From Unio delphinus (Eukaryota > Mollusca > Bivalvia > Unionida > Unionidae): a stretch of DNA of 64,000 bases. Positions 27,420 to 41,743 of this stretch are shown piece by piece; the stretch's first letter is position 1; each line of letters starts with the position of its first letter. The notes beneath the pieces are model-generated. The model worked only from the letters and a program-made list of their open reading frames with translations, was not told the origin of the DNA and searched no databases. The stretch spans positions 8,044,501 through 8,108,500 of the forward strand of contig JAQISU010000069.1 of NCBI GenBank assembly GCA_029339505.1. Direction: 5' to 3'. Made by a program: the position numbers and the translations under genes.

Positions 27420-30400
27420 AGTGCTTTTGGGTTGAAACTAATGGAAGGCTTAGAAAGTTAAGTCTCGTTTTCTGTCATACCTCTATAAATAACATTGCAA
27501 CAAATTGTACAACAGCTGCATATTCTTTGAACACGAAAGACGATTATTTCCGCTAGCAATTTTAACGGACACTAATTCGAAACATTTCAAGCATCGACTC
27601 AGTTTTGCCCTGATCAGAGTTAAACAAATGCATTTGTGAAAACGTTAATTTGGATAACCTTTTTTTCTCCATTGTGGGTATGGTGGAATCATCAACCCTA
27701 AAAAGTGGAAGGTTTAAACAGTTGAGAACATCTTTCAGCGCTTGTAGACTCGCATTTAAGATCACCCAGTTTAGAAAGTCTGCTAACTGTAAGCACTAAC
27801 ATGAGTATAAACACACTTTCATGGAAAATCATCACACTGGCTTACGTATAGGCGTCTGTTGGTAGACGTTACTATTTACCAAGTACCAAGTGAACTTCTC
27901 GAACTTTGACCTTTGAACTTAAAACACGCTTGCAGAAGAAACCGGGCTTTCGAAAGCGGGCTTTCGCTGGACTCTAGTGAAATTAAACGAAGGAAACGTT
28001 AGCATTTTCTGTGGATCATTATATGTTCTAATGTCATGCGTACTGACCCTCCCCCCATCCCATGAACTGTATTTCCTTTGCTCATTATTGGTATTCCATC
28101 ACTCGAGATATTTCGATCAACATGACCTACAAGTCAGATTTCGCATTAATTGGTGTTTCGTTTTCTTCATGTCTAAACAAACCAAAGGTAGTGAATCCTA
28201 ATCTAACACTGTTGAGATAAGCTTTCTTCCTAGAGTTTGTGTATAGTATTATATCACTGCCACACATGAGAATACATTTATCTGGTTTATGGTTCAATAA
28301 ATTAAACCTGATCTAGTTAAAATTTCATTAGCTAGATTCATTTCCCAACTCCTACAGCATCAGCTAGTGCGGTCAACACTTCAAAACGTACCCGAGGTAG
28401 TTGCAGTATCTAATGCTACTACTTAAGAAGACAGGGAAGGCAAACAAGTACAAAAAAGAACACACGAAAGGTTAGTTGCAACATGTGTTACTCATGAAAA
28501 TGTTAATTGTACTTTGCATTCAAAACACTAATATTACTCATAATTATGTAATGACGACATAGGTAACTATTCAGTTGAAACACTTGCTGCTTAAGGAACG
28601 TCAAGATTGTGTATTTTACTAAGCTAATTTACTTAACAGCGCTATTGTGTAAGTATTTGCTATTTTACGGACTACACGCCGCCTGAACATATAAGATAAT
28701 AAGTAAAGACGATGACTTTTGGGTCTTATAATCGGCCATGTCCGTTGCAAACCAGTTCGTAAATATTAGATTCATTTTAATAACAAACATTTAATCCAAA
28801 TATCTTTTTCAGATTTTTGACGGCAAAGATGAAAATGTTAATTTGAAAAGTTGGATATATACATATAAATTTCTGTTACCATGATTTTGTGTATTCATAA
28901 TTACTGGGAAAGTAAATCATGATCTTTACACAAGTCTGGTCAGAACATTCTCCACTGAAATAAAGAAAGCAATGAATATTCTAGACAGCAGGTATTCGCT
29001 TCCGTCCTTGGTACAACATGTAGCTTTATGTTATTTTGAATGTAATGGCAAGCCTTTAAGCGACAAAAGTTAAGTCGATTCTCTTATCCACTGCCTGTCA
29101 AGCCATGCACCATTTAAAATAATTACGATCGGCATACCCTCGGATTGTGGAGGGCAATGATCAATACAGTTAGCCATATTTAGACGATTATCCTTACTTA
29201 GTCCACTACATGATTCCTTCATTGTCCGCGTGAAAATAAGTTCTCGATATTGCAAATATCTATTTTGCGGCTATATTAATTTTGAAAATTTTCTGTTTTA
29301 TTCCATCGTTAAAACTAATCAATAAATAGATCCGTGTAAGTGGTGACACTGTTATATGGGTCTTTGATCTAGGCTAAGTAAATAATAATACGTATTCAGA
29401 ATACAATAATTCTGTATTATACCGTTGCAGCCAATATAGGGTAGTTATCCGAGCTAATCAATATTTAATTCCTTTAATCAGGAAACATAATAGTCCCAAT
29501 ATAATTGATACATTAAGGTAGCACGGAAACTCTATAAATTAGGATTTGTAATGGTTTAAGCAATTTTCAAATAAGAAAGAAACGTATGCGATTTCAGTTT
29601 CACCTGCTAATCCTTTCGAGCTGAATCTGATGAATTATCAACATACAAGACAAATTCAGTTATTATTCAGAACATGTCTGTGGAGGTTCTTACGTTTGTT
29701 TTTTCTGCATTTAACACTGATGATCTGCCTTGGACGTATAGGAGTGTTCTGTTTGATTCCCAGATGGATATGCTTTCGTTCAAATTCTATTTTCCTTCTT
29801 TGCAATAAGCAAAAATTAAACAAAATAAGTACTAGCCAATGAAACATATTTTTTGGAATAAGAATACAAATTTTCTATGCAAGCAATTGACCGATACAAG
29901 TGTTTAAATCGATACTTGTATACATTAGATATACAGGATTGAATGTCTAATCACGCTGAAAATATTGAATAAAAGTGTATCAACGCTCTTACTCGACATT
30001 TATTGTCATCTAGTTTGTAATATTTGGTTTCTTTGCTTTCATGGTTTTACCCAATCAAGTGTTAAATGGCTTCAACAAGAGATCTACTATACTGGGGTAA
30101 TTGGCATATTTCTACCTGTTATGCTGTGGTATTTGCATCCTAAGTGCTCGTTACATTAACATGACAAATCCAGGGATGATAAAGTCGAATCATGTGATCA
30201 AATGCAATAAAAAATTTGCAAATGTGTTTAATAAGCGATAGTTGCAATTGAATTGGTTGTTAAGTCCGAAGAAACAGCCTCATGTAACCCATGAAATTTA
30301 AAAATTTCAAATTTGAAATACGGTTATCTTCTCAGATATGGATCTACAAGTGGTCCAACATCATTGGAGTTATCAATGTTGTGCATATTCAATCAAACGT

Positions 30401-30710
30401 GTTCTTCAACTGACCATAACTCAAAAGTCGCAACAAACACTGGCGAGAATAAAAATAATGTAATCCGATGCGTTGCGTGTCACTAGCGAGATTTATGAAG
30501 AGGTGACATAGTCACTCACGCTGCCGGTCACTGTCAGTATAGTTTTGAGAGATGATTTACCGCACTTTGTTAAATGGATTCATACTACTCGTATGTTAAA
30601 ACATCTAAACTATCCAATTAATGAAAACAATATGATCGTCTAGCAAAATAGAGTTCCATGCCGACTGCATTGTCGAAACTTTCTGTAGCATTCAGTACAT
30701 TTTCAAAATT
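27420..30710. other. AT-rich non-coding DNA
   Basis: No gene or element recognised. Frames of 60-74 codons have no recognisable features. Confidence 0.45.
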
Positions 30711-30970
30711 AATATGGTAAATATGAATTGTACTTGATGTAGCATACGATGAACAGGGTAACTTCCGATTTAAAATGAATATGGTAAATTTTAATTGTAC
30801 GTGATTTAGCATCTGATGAACACGGTAACTTCCGTTTTAAAATGAATATGGTAAATATGAATTGTACGTGATTTAGCATACGATGAACACGGTAACTTCC
30901 GTTTTAAAATGAATATGGTAAATATAAATTGTACGTGCATTTGTATACGATGAACACAGTAATTTACGAC
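30711..30970. repeat. 67-bp minisatellite, 4 copies
   Basis: Copies start AATATGGTAAATATGAATTG at 30711, 30778, 30845 and 30912. A decayed extra copy probably precedes them. Confidence 0.94.
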
Positions 30971-31007
30971 TGTGAGGGCGAGTATTATCATGATTATGAT
31001 GACCGTG

Positions 31008-31022
31008 ATAATGATGATGGTG

Positions 31023-31056
<34 letters not shown>

Positions 31057-31066
31057 CCGCGATGGT
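31008..31066. repeat. (GAT)n microsatellite
   Basis: GATGATGGTGAGGATGATGA… runs for ~60 bp; the acidic frame over it is a repeat artefact. Confidence 0.93.
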
Positions 31067-32156
31067 GATGATGATAGTTATAAGTATGTCATTATATTAC
31101 ATCATCTGCTTCTTTTAAATGTTAATAATAACATTGTCACTATTATCCATATCATCATATCTGTTTTAACGTTCCGCCATACACTTTAAGGTTTTGGGAT
31201 GTTGTTTATATTGTCAGTTGTTTTGCTGCGAAGTTCGCATAGGACTAAAGACTCAGAATTTTTTTTACATTTTTACTTGGTTTTTTGAAATGTTGACATA
31301 CAATTTACGTAATTCTCAAACTGGAATACTTGAAACCTTTCTTCGTATATTACAGTTAAAAGATCAGTGTTACCTTATTTGGTTATGTTTCAGACAGAAG
31401 TGCGCTAGTTCCAACAGTAAAAGGGTGGTGGGCTGGATGCTATTAGCAAGAGAAATGTATTGTGAGATAATTATCTTATATAATAACACCAGGCTAATAC
31501 ATTATACCTTATTAAATCACATGATCCTCGAGACTGTTCGAGGCAAACTCGGTTCTCAAGCTTTTTAATGATAACATGTATACAAGACATGCCTTTCATT
31601 CTCACCAGTATTTTAGAAAACATATCGCTGCGATGGTGGAGAACTTGGATATTCAAGAACCGTCTCTATTTCAGTGTCAGAATATAAGTATAGCAAATTG
31701 TAACGAAATCTCTTGAATATGTTAAAAGCGATTACATATTTGATAAGCAATACTTAGAAAAAATACATATATGATATGTTTTGTTTCCTACATCAGTAAC
31801 GGATATAGTGGATCGTATGGTACCGATACTATGGTATTGTAACGAGTGGCTAGATAATGGGTATTTATCAGAAAGTCTACAAGGCTAAATATTGAACTTC
31901 CAAGTAACAATATGCACAATTCGTGCATTACTGGTGCAACCGGTATGACGATATCATAGTATGATATTAATATTGTAGTCATTTGCAACCTGTTTACTGG
32001 ACGATAGTTTGGTCCCAAATAAACATCTGTCAGAGATCTTTACATTTCACTTACCTTGATGGATTCTGGACTGATTCTTGACTCAAAGTGTTAACTTGTC
32101 TTTATTACTAAAGAAATGCAAACTTCGTATTTTGTTCAGGCTTGTGTAATTTTACG
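31067..32156. other. AT-rich non-coding DNA
   Basis: A plus-strand frame of 124 codons (31194-31568) has no recognisable domain or codon-bias support. Nothing else is seen. Confidence 0.4.
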
Positions 32157-32713
32157 ACATATCAAACATGTCTTACTCCAATATAAAACATATCAGACAC
32201 GTCTTACTCCAATATAAAACATATCAAACATGTCTTACACCATATAAAACATACGAAACATGTCTTACACCAATATAAAACATATCAAACATGTCTTACT
32301 CCAATATAAAACATATCAAACATGTCTTACTCCAATATGAAACATATCAAACATGTCTTACTCCAATATAAAACATATCAAACATGTCTTACACCAGTAT
32401 AAAACATATCAAACATGTCTTAAACCAATAGAAAACATATCAAACATGTCTTACTTCAATATAAAACATATCAAACATGTCTTATACCAGTATAAAATAT
32501 ATCAAACATGTCTTACTCCAATATAAAACATATGAAACATGTCTTACACCAATATAAAACATATCAAACATGTCTTACTCCAATATAAAACATATCAAAC
32601 ATGTCTTACACCAGTATAAAACATATCAAACATGTCTTACACCAATATAAAACATATGAAACATGTCTTACACCAATATAAAACATATGAAACATGTCTT
32701 ACACCAATATAAT
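32157..32713. repeat. 31-bp minisatellite, ~18 copies
   Basis: The unit is about ACATATCAAACATGTCTTAC plus TCCAATATAAA. Variant sites (TCC/ACC, CAATA/CAGTA, TATCAAA/TATGAAA) are shuffled among copies. Confidence 0.95.
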
Positions 32714-32840
32714 TTCTTGAATAATTGAATCAGTGATGCAGGAAACTCAGACAATTCGCTGTTATGCATTATTCCTAAACTTATTATATTTAATTCAAAA
32801 TTATTCATTTTCATGGATTCCTGACTTCCTGACTATGGAG

Positions 32841-32842
<2 letters not shown>

Positions 32843-32908
<66 letters not shown>
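32843..32908. repeat. (TA)n microsatellite
   Basis: TA run of about 66 bp. Confidence 0.97.
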
Positions 32909-32911
<3 letters not shown>

Positions 32912-35879
32912 ATGCTAGAACAATGATATTATAGCTAATTTAGGATTTACAAGTTGAAATTATTTCACCACTACGTTGGTTTTTCAGTGCTTCTCGTACT
33001 ATTTTTAAAATGGCAGTCACATTGAAGTATTTGCCGTTTTAAATGCTCATTCTTTTCATGGACGTCGTTCTAATGTTTAATGTGTTTCGATTATATGGTC
33101 AAAAACGTTTAATAACACGAAAGAAGACAAACGAACATGTTTTATAACACGTAACAACAATTTAATTATTTGAGTGATAACTAACAAATTTGAGTGCAGC
33201 TTACGGTATAATGAAGTGGATCTAAATTAGCCTTTATAAAGGTATACGAAAGTCTTCAACGAATAAAAAGTCTCTTATAATTTCCAATACAAGAAATATA
33301 CTGGTCTTTTAGGAACCGTGACATTGACAAGATGTTGTTGTCTTGAATGCTTTCGAATAAATTAATAATAGTTGCAAAAATGATATGGTCTCAACAGTGT
33401 ACATTTTATTTTTCCACTGAAAAGTCGACACAAATATTTTTCATTTCAAAACATATCTAAGTTCAACAAAAAACACATATGCTGACATATATCACGAACA
33501 AAAAATGTTAATGACTCCAGAAATGTGATTAAACTAAATGCTCTCCTTACTAACACCGTATATTGCGACCGTACTTTGCAGTGGAACCCATATAACAGCA
33601 TGCACTATTGATTCCAATGAACTGAGCATAGTCACGTGACCTCGCGCGGCCCACTGAAAACCAAATAATTATTCTAAGCCATTAGTGCCATTTTAATCTT
33701 GTTATTACGATTATATTCATAATTGTTATCATGTACGTACACATATTTATAAATCATACGCAATTTGGTGTTAATAAGATAACGAGGCTACGTACAATTT
33801 ATAACAAGATATGTTCTATACACTTTACAAACACGAAGTATAGTTTGTAAATTAAACGACATCATGTACTATGAGACAATATTGATATAAATAACAACAT
33901 CATATTGATAACCTATATTTAATCTTGTTAGGTCTTTATGAAGAAGTAAACATACACGTGACAATGCCTTAATAATGTCTACGATGGTGCTTCGTCTCTT
34001 TAATTTTGGTAATTCATTTTGATCAATCTTCAAAGTTTCTAAGCGGTAATTTTATCGCAAAATACTATTACGAATTTAATCAACCGTTCTGTTTAAATGA
34101 AAACCCCCTCCCCTCCAAAACACTTCCCACCTTCAAACCAAAACTGAGAATAAAGAAATAGTAATTGAAGAAATTATATAAAATCAAAATTTTGTAGATT
34201 AGTCGAGGCCATGTAGAGGCTATATCTGCTTGCAATAAGTTTACTAAATTCTTGAACCACACAACAAATCATGGGATCATCATGGTCAAATTGCCATTAC
34301 GGTTACATAAATGCAATTTCAGATGAGAAAAAAAAACCCGCTTCATAAAATTATTCTTGAAGAACGGTGAAAAAATACTGAATTTCTGATCTATGACAAA
34401 AAGCACCCCCCTCCCCCTACGCCCGTGTAAAAATAGCCACAACAACCATGGGATATCACAAATCAATTTCATTGGAAGCTATCATAAAAAGTTATCGATT
34501 AACATAATTTTGGGAAATTAAATGCAATCATTCTGTTAGATCGGAGTACATGTCTTTATACAAGAAAACAGTATTATCCAGTTTTTTCACACATTTTCGC
34601 TGAATAATTGATTTTTCCTTATTCACACTCTATTAACACGTCCACATGAAAAGCCCGTGTCATCTTGAATAAATAAGGCGAATCCTCCATTTTCAAAGCT
34701 ACAAAGGAGCTGAACCATGTTTTGTAAAGTCATTTCAGCCGTGCAAATTAAGAGATGCATCAAGTTGGCTTCAACAATGAGGTAATTGCGGTTTCTGTGC
34801 AAAGAAGCCAGTGTTAAATCGTCTGTAAGTACGATCTCAAAGCATGCTGACGGAGGTAGACATCAGCGATCACGGAAACATGTAAGTTCTGTTTAGGTTG
34901 ATATAACAAGCATGCCGTCATTTTCAGTACAAGGTTGCCGTGCAACTACTCCAAAGAATACAACAAGCAATAATGAAGCTAATCTTATATAAATTTGTTT
35001 TAAGATACACCATTTAATAAAACGTTTTTCGCATGATATTGCCATTCTTATTTATGTAGCTCTATTATCAAGATAGATAAAATCACTACTAACTATTTCC
35101 ATATGAGATATCCATGACAAACTATTAACCACAATTTCAATATATGGAATATTGTGCGCCTCTGTGTGCTTTTGGATCCTGCTGATGTGCAGAAACGTGA
35201 TCTTTAAAATGTATGGTTCAAGCATTTTGGCCGCATGTGTAAGATTGAGAAATGAAATTTGTCATTTAGTAGGTTTTTCTCCTCCGGGGATTATTTGCAT
35301 ATATGAAATGCATCCTTAATTCATAGTGCGTGCGTAACCTTTGTCCAGGATTGTAAGTTGTATCCATAATATTTACAAACCTACTTTTGTCCATGATTGC
35401 AATGAATAAAAAGAATGTTTGAATATCATTTCAATTCAAGGTCATTCTTGTTTACAATTATACTGAAAGTTTTCGCTGGAGTACTGAACACTATATTACA
35501 TTATTGGTCAAGTAAAAATGTGTATAAATGGGGATTAGATACAGAGATAAGTCTTGCCGTTTTAAAGTCAGCCTGTGTGACTCGAATTCGGTCAGAGTTT
35601 ACAGTTGTCTTGATGAAATCGGAAATGATGCTAGAGTAATTATGTATTTAAAATATTTATTGGACTTAAAACTCTAATAATTGGAGTTTAGAGTACTATA
35701 ATGCTTTGGATTTGTTTTCTAACTCATTCAAAGACAATTTGTATTGGATCGTTGTGTCCTATGAGAAACATCGAGAATATTTGAAATCATTCGAAACATT
35801 CTGTATATTTGGGTCTGTGATATGGCATTTAGGATTGCTTTGTGTTTAACTCACAATATTGTAAGCGTCGCTTTTACCT
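32909..35879. other. AT-rich non-coding DNA
   Basis: No gene or element recognised. Two C-runs (34108-34125 and 34405-34420) are the only compositional oddities. Confidence 0.45.
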
Positions 35880-36262
35880 TTTTTTGTATTGTACAGAGAT
35901 ACATCGCTTGATGTTTTATTTTGTATTGTAGTGGACATAAATCGTTTGTTGTTTTCTGTTGTATTGTTGTAGACATAAATCGGTCGCTGTTTTTTTTTTT
36001 TGTTTTGTTTTTTGGTACTGTTATTGATCTATATCGCTTGTTGTTATATTTTGTATTGTAATGGACATAAGTCGCTTGTTGTTATTTTTGTATCGTATGG
36101 ACATAATTTGCTTGTTGTTTTTTGGTCATAAATCACTTGTTGTTTTATTTTGTATTGTAATAATGGACATAAGTTGCTTGTTGTTTTATTTTGTATTGTA
36201 TGGATATAAATCGCTTGTTGTTGTTTTTCGTACTCTATGGTCATAAATTGCTTGCTGTTTTC
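35880..36262. repeat. degenerate 35-42-bp tandem array
   Basis: About ten copies keyed on GGACATAAATCGCTTGTTGTTTTATTTTGTATTGTA, varying in length and poly-T content. Confidence 0.8.
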
Positions 36263-36274
36263 ACATTCTTCCGG

Positions 36275-36275
<1 letters not shown>

Positions 36276-36352
<77 letters not shown>
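36276..36352. repeat. (TA)n microsatellite
   Basis: TA run of about 75 bp directly after the degenerate array. Confidence 0.97.
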
Positions 36353-36356
<4 letters not shown>

Positions 36357-37124
36357 AGTCTTGTTTATACAATTATTAGACAGTAATTAGTTCAGGCATG
36401 TTACGTTGCTCAACATAAATCGTTCTTCAGATACTATACCAACTAACGCCTGCTAACTCGAGGTATGTCGAGCTGTGCATTTGTACGTATGTACATATGA
36501 AAAAGTATTTGCTATGCAAGACAGTCCTACACAGGGTCTTGAAATTTGATCGCTGTTTTGCATCATTGTTGAGAAAATACATTACAGATCCATGACATTA
36601 TTTATGTTGATTCAATACTATTTTCGTGCACTACTACTACTACTGCTAACGATAATAATAATAGTAGTATCAAATAATATAAATTCATAAAATAAGGGTT
36701 TCTTTCAATGCAGTTATCAATTACTGTACAAATTAAGCCGAAAAAATGAATTGGACGTATTTTGTTTGTTTATCTTTCGCAGTATCCATACATAATAAAT
36801 TGAATAACTAAATGTTTCTGAAAGTGCATTACATGAATTATACTTCGATGTGAATGACTTACAAGAACGCAGCATCCATTAGGCAAAAATGATATTAGTA
36901 TAAATAACTAAGTAATTCAGTATTGACGATCGAATCAATCTTCTCCCCTGCTTGCTTCTTATCGTATCGTAATTTGACATGTTATCCAGGCATGCTAATT
37001 TCGGCTTGCTGTAAAAAGGGATAGTTGAACGAACATTAGAGACCTAAAAGCATTAATCTTTTAGCGATTCTAATTAGCGGCGGATATTGACATCACCTTT
37101 GATGAAATTCTCATCGTCTTAAAA
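36353..37124. other. AT-rich non-coding DNA
   Basis: Nothing recognised apart from a short (CTA)/(AAT) run near 36630-36670. Confidence 0.45.
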
Positions 37125-37345
37125 AGAAATGGCAATTATCCTTGAAAAAAAACATGGCAATTATTTAGAAAAAGTTCATGTTAATTATCTCGAAATAGAT
37201 CATGGTAAATATTTTTGAAAAAGGTCATGGTAATTATCATTGCAAATGGTCAAGGTAATTATCAGTAAAAAAGGTCAAGGTAATTATCAGTAAAAAAAAG
37301 GTCATGGTAATTATCCTTGGAAAAGGTCATGGTAATTGTTTTTGA
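37125..37345. repeat. 25-32-bp degenerate minisatellite
   Basis: About eight copies keyed on AAAAGGTCATGGTAATTATC, with variable poly-A spacers. Confidence 0.85.
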
Positions 37346-37433
37346 ACAAACGACATTGTAAATATCCTCGTAGGCGGAATTTTAAATGCACAACCATATG
37401 AAAACCTAATTTGATTATGATGTGTAGATATTG

Positions 37434-37434
37434 A

Positions 37435-37486
<52 letters not shown>
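37434..37486. repeat. (ATT)n microsatellite
   Basis: ATT trinucleotide run of about 17 repeats. Confidence 0.97.
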
Positions 37487-37489
<3 letters not shown>

Positions 37490-37539
37490 ATCTTATTTCA
37501 AAGGTTTGAAGGACTTTGAAGAATGATCGATTAGGAACC

Positions 37540-37871
37540 CTAATTAAGTATACACTTTGATGGAGAATGAACCTTGATATGGTATGAACTTTGAATGAAG
37601 TATAATCTTTCATGGAGTGTTGTATGTGAATGAGTATAAAGTTTGGATGTGTGGAAACTTTGATAAAGTATGAACTTTGATGGAATGCGAACTTTGATAA
37701 AGTATGAACTTTGATGGAATGCGAACTTTGAAAGCGCATGAAGTTTCATGGAGTGCAAACTTTGGTGGTGTGTGAAGTCTGATGGAATATTCACCTTGAT
37801 GGATTATTCACCTTGATGGATTATGAACCTTGATGTGGTATGAAAATTGACGTAGCATGAACATTGATGCT
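37540..37871. repeat. degenerate 15-17-bp array
   Basis: Many imperfect copies of a unit like GTATGAACTTTGATGGA, some organised as ~34-bp dimers. Two overlapping 84-codon minus frames here are repeat artefacts. Confidence 0.85.
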
Positions 37872-38857
37872 TGTATGACTGTTGCTTTTGTTTCTATTTT
37901 AGGTTTAATCCCGTTTCTCAGCGTAAGATAGGAGGCCAGTATAGCTCGTAGAGAATGAATTCAGGACAAAACATAAGTTATCTGCAAGCTTTCACACATA
38001 TGGACTTTGGCGATATGCGTAGGAACCTTCATGGACTATGAACCAGGATACCGTCTTCTCAAAATTGCTGGTCCATTTGTTTGGTCTTTCATTTGCGCAA
38101 ACACAAGAAGCAGCAATACGTTGATCGGAATTCTAATGTATGACTGATATGTCCTGATAATAATTATAATTACGTATAATTACTATGGCAATAAGACGCA
38201 TTTTACTGACTTTCGGACTTCTTTATTTTCTTTTCCTCAAGTACAATTTAATTCATAATTAGGTTTTGCTCGTTTGAGAATGGAGTAGTACTGCTAAAAA
38301 TACGGTAGATATTTTAACGTTGTTAAAAAGAAATAATTCAGAGCAACACACAGTGCTTCAGACTCATGTAAGTATGAACCTGTCAAACAAATGACTCAAA
38401 TTCAATAAATAATGAGTTACCTCCCTTTTTGGCATTTTCCTTAATACTGACAGTGTCAAATCACAAATATAGACTCAAAACAATTGTACAATCGTCTAAA
38501 ATTAATATCATAAATTCGATCAGTTGTATTGCTGTATGTAAGAAAATGTATTCCATATGTTAAACACAAACAATACACCGAATGTGGCAAAATGCCTTTT
38601 TTTTTTTAAATGAACCGTATTTTAAGTAATGCCGTTAGTAAGCAAAATAATGGAATGTCTGCAGTTTAAGATATCTGAAAGTTAACTACGAGAAGTAAAT
38701 CCTCAAAGGGTGAAAGCTTTTCCTCAAAATGTCTATACAAATAAATAAACGAAACCAAAACTTGATTTGCGTAAAAATCTAAAGAAACGTGACTCAAATT
38801 CGTAACAGTTTTATTGTTGCGTGACTTTATTATTCATTTGCATATAACAATCAAACC
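37872..38857. other. AT-rich non-coding DNA
   Basis: Nothing recognised. Confidence 0.45.
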
Positions 38858-39165
38858 GTTCCGGTGGCTAAGCGTTTTGAGTTTCGGCCTCGGTTGGAGC
38901 CAATTCTGGCTGAGTCATAACTAAGACATATTAATGGTGGTATCGCCTACCTCTTTTGGCACTCAGTATTAACATGATTGTGTTAGGAGGGATTGGACAG
39001 GTATAATGATAATATGACTGATTGTGGCATGATGGTACCACAAAATGATGCTATCGTGTTAGACATCACGTCAACTGCCACACTGCACACATCGATTTCC
39101 TATGATTTAAATCGTCAAAACTACGTTCAAATGCAAATCCGCACGCACGCACACACACGAATGAA
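38858..39165 (+). repeat. SINE-like element, longest family copy
   Basis: The head TCCGGTGGCTAAGCG and GGTTGGAGCC are possible A- and B-box relics (spacing shorter than usual). The body has CCTCTTTTGGCACTCAGTATTAAC, GTGGCATGATGG and GTGTTAGACATCACG. The tail CGTCAAAACTACGTTCAAATGC runs into CGCACGCACACACAC. Order and motifs match the copies at 2696 and 10965. Confidence 0.6.
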
Positions 39166-41590
39166 AATTCTATACTTATAACAGTATATTCAGTCCAGTG
39201 ACATCCAGTTAGATTGAGGAATTAAAGACACGAGTTTCAAATTAATTTTCTTAGCATAAATATAGTGGCAGTTTCTTTTTTTTTTAGACGGTTTGAACTC
39301 TGCAGTTATGGCTTGTTCTTACTGTAATGGTTTCAACCCGAGGCAATGACGGGTAAGCCATCATTGAGGATTTCTGGCTCTTTTCATCTAGGCCGAGGAC
39401 AAATTACCCTAATGAGTGTTGATAGTTGATACAAAGAATGATGTTGTCCATTAACCATTGCGACATAGAATAATTGTGAATGATTGGTGAAGCTCTATTT
39501 TAGACTGATACTGGCATATAATCAATATTCTGAACCACTGATGTGCCTAGGATTTATACAAGAGTATTTAAAATATTTGTAGACTTTGCTTTGTTCAGAA
39601 AATGGACATTTAGGTAAGATTTGGATAAACCAAAGAGTTTGAAATGGAGAAGTATGATCAATACTGAGACATACTACGTGAAAGCGTGACTATTTACTTA
39701 GACCATTTTTTTTAACCATAATAGTGGGGAAAACCCTGCAGGGCGATTGAATCAATCAAACTGGCTTGGAAACAAAGTATCTAAAATAAAAATAAAGAAG
39801 GATGAAAATACGAATCAGCTGCAAAGGAGCATATCATTGCTATGCTAGATAGATTATATTCAATCGTAAACTTGAAAACAAATCTACGGAAAGTCCAAAA
39901 TACTTCGGAAAAAATATACATGCCAACCCCATCCCCATTCACCCACACAAAAAGCCCCTGCAAAAGACGACAAAACATCTCAACGTTTCTACGCGTATTT
40001 TACAACACATTCTTTGAGTTTCTAGTAATTATTAGTAGGTGCTAAGGTAAAGATATGAGTGACGTATGTGGTGTTGTGCTCATAGCCACGTGTTTACGTT
40101 ACTTCCTAATATTGAACATTGGATCTAAATTGAAACAAAATTACAGGCCTTGACATTTATACAGTGGTCATAGTCTAAACGTAGTAATCTGAGTAGTTAT
40201 GTTTAAGATAATCAAAAATATGCGACAAGCAATAGCTGTAACATTATTCCTGGTAACCTAGTTTGTTTTTCTTAGTTGAATATGACCGTTGTTTGTTATT
40301 TTATAAAACATTTTAACTTTATTGTGAAGTATTGAATTTTAAATAAGAATTGAACCATAAATTTTAATGCACTGAGCATTAAGATTTTATAACATTTAGA
40401 CCGGGATATTGATATTAATGTTGATATTCCATCCTTCATATACACTAGGTCTTGATATTGAGGGAGGTCATTCCTAGGTAGCACGGCTAAATCCAAAGAA
40501 ATATCTCTCATACTAAGAAGGATACGTTGCACTTATTATTTATTCAAACTGTCGTGTTTCGTTTGAAATTATTGTAAAATGGAATCAAATGAAACAATGT
40601 GAAACGTTTATTAAGGAGCGTGATATACTACGATAAATAAAGCATACTCTGCTCTTTGTCAATGCATTGAATCCACATACACTCAGCAACGATTACCTCC
40701 AATCCCCTAAAGTGAGTAAATAAAATATATAAAAAGAAAGCAAAATAATTCCAATTTTTATGAATTAAACGAATTTCCTGTAATACGATTGGATGTAAAC
40801 GGTCACGTGATGTTGATCAGGAATTGTTTACACTTCGATACAATCTGGGACTATTTTCGGTTTTTGAAATATAAATAAACATTTCAGACACATTATTGTG
40901 AAACGATTTTGTCATCTGTAAAATATATAATTCTGCAAATAAATATAACTTTTACACTTTTTATACTTTTCCAATATTCTTTGATTCAAATTCATAGTTT
41001 ACTATACAATTTAGCATTCGTCTGCTACAGCGTAACTGTGACAGTAGTCACATTTCATTTCTCACTAGATCACCGAGTGGGTCTTATTAAGTATTAACGC
41101 TGCTCAGAATGACATAAAATGTTAGTCTTGTATAGAATTTATTTCATTGTTACCTTTATATAGCAAGGGATAGCATCATCTTGTTCATATTTCCATAAAA
41201 ATTGAAAGTATTCACTGAAAAAATCCATAATGATTTCAGGTTTGATTGAAATTTAATTTAGCACACTTGTTGAGTCGGTATCAGTTATTATGTAAGGTCA
41301 TGGTCATCTGACGTAACAGATGGGACTGAATAAAATTGAACAAGAATGTTGTCAGTAAACAAAATGTGTTAAAAACCACGGTAACCATTGCCTATGATGT
41401 AAAAGATGAAGTTTATGAATAAACGTAACTGTGGCTGTAGTCAATTTCTTCGTGTGATTCTGTACAGGTTATGTATTACAGGGCGGTGTGAAACGCCGAA
41501 TGAACGGTAACTACGTGCTACGTAAATTCGAATGCATTATTGATGGAATAAGTTAATTTGACGATAGAAATGATGAAATTGGAATTATAA
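39166..41590. other. AT-rich non-coding DNA
   Basis: No gene or element recognised. Confidence 0.45.
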
Positions 41591-41743
41591 GGATTACATG
41601 ATCATGGTTGGGTATTTATTGATGTGTAAATTTTACCTAATCACTCACAAAGTTAACATAAAGTCCTTCGGACTTTATTTACTTTGTGAGTGATTAAGTA
41701 AAATTTACACATCAATAAATACCCAACTATGATCATTTAATCC
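41591..41743. mobile_element. near-perfect 153-bp foldback hairpin
   Basis: The left arm (41591-41666, GGATTACATGATCATGGTTG…ATAAAGTCC) and right arm (41670-41743) are reverse complements with about four mismatches and a 2-nt indel. A TTC loop joins them. RNA from either strand would form a ~74-bp duplex. A foldback MITE is the simplest reading; no clear target duplication is visible. It is much longer than an ordinary animal pre-miRNA. Confidence 0.75.

Noticed and set aside
31194..31568. A 124-codon plus frame
   Set aside because: No recognisable domain, start context or homologous pattern; this length is expected by chance in 64 kb.
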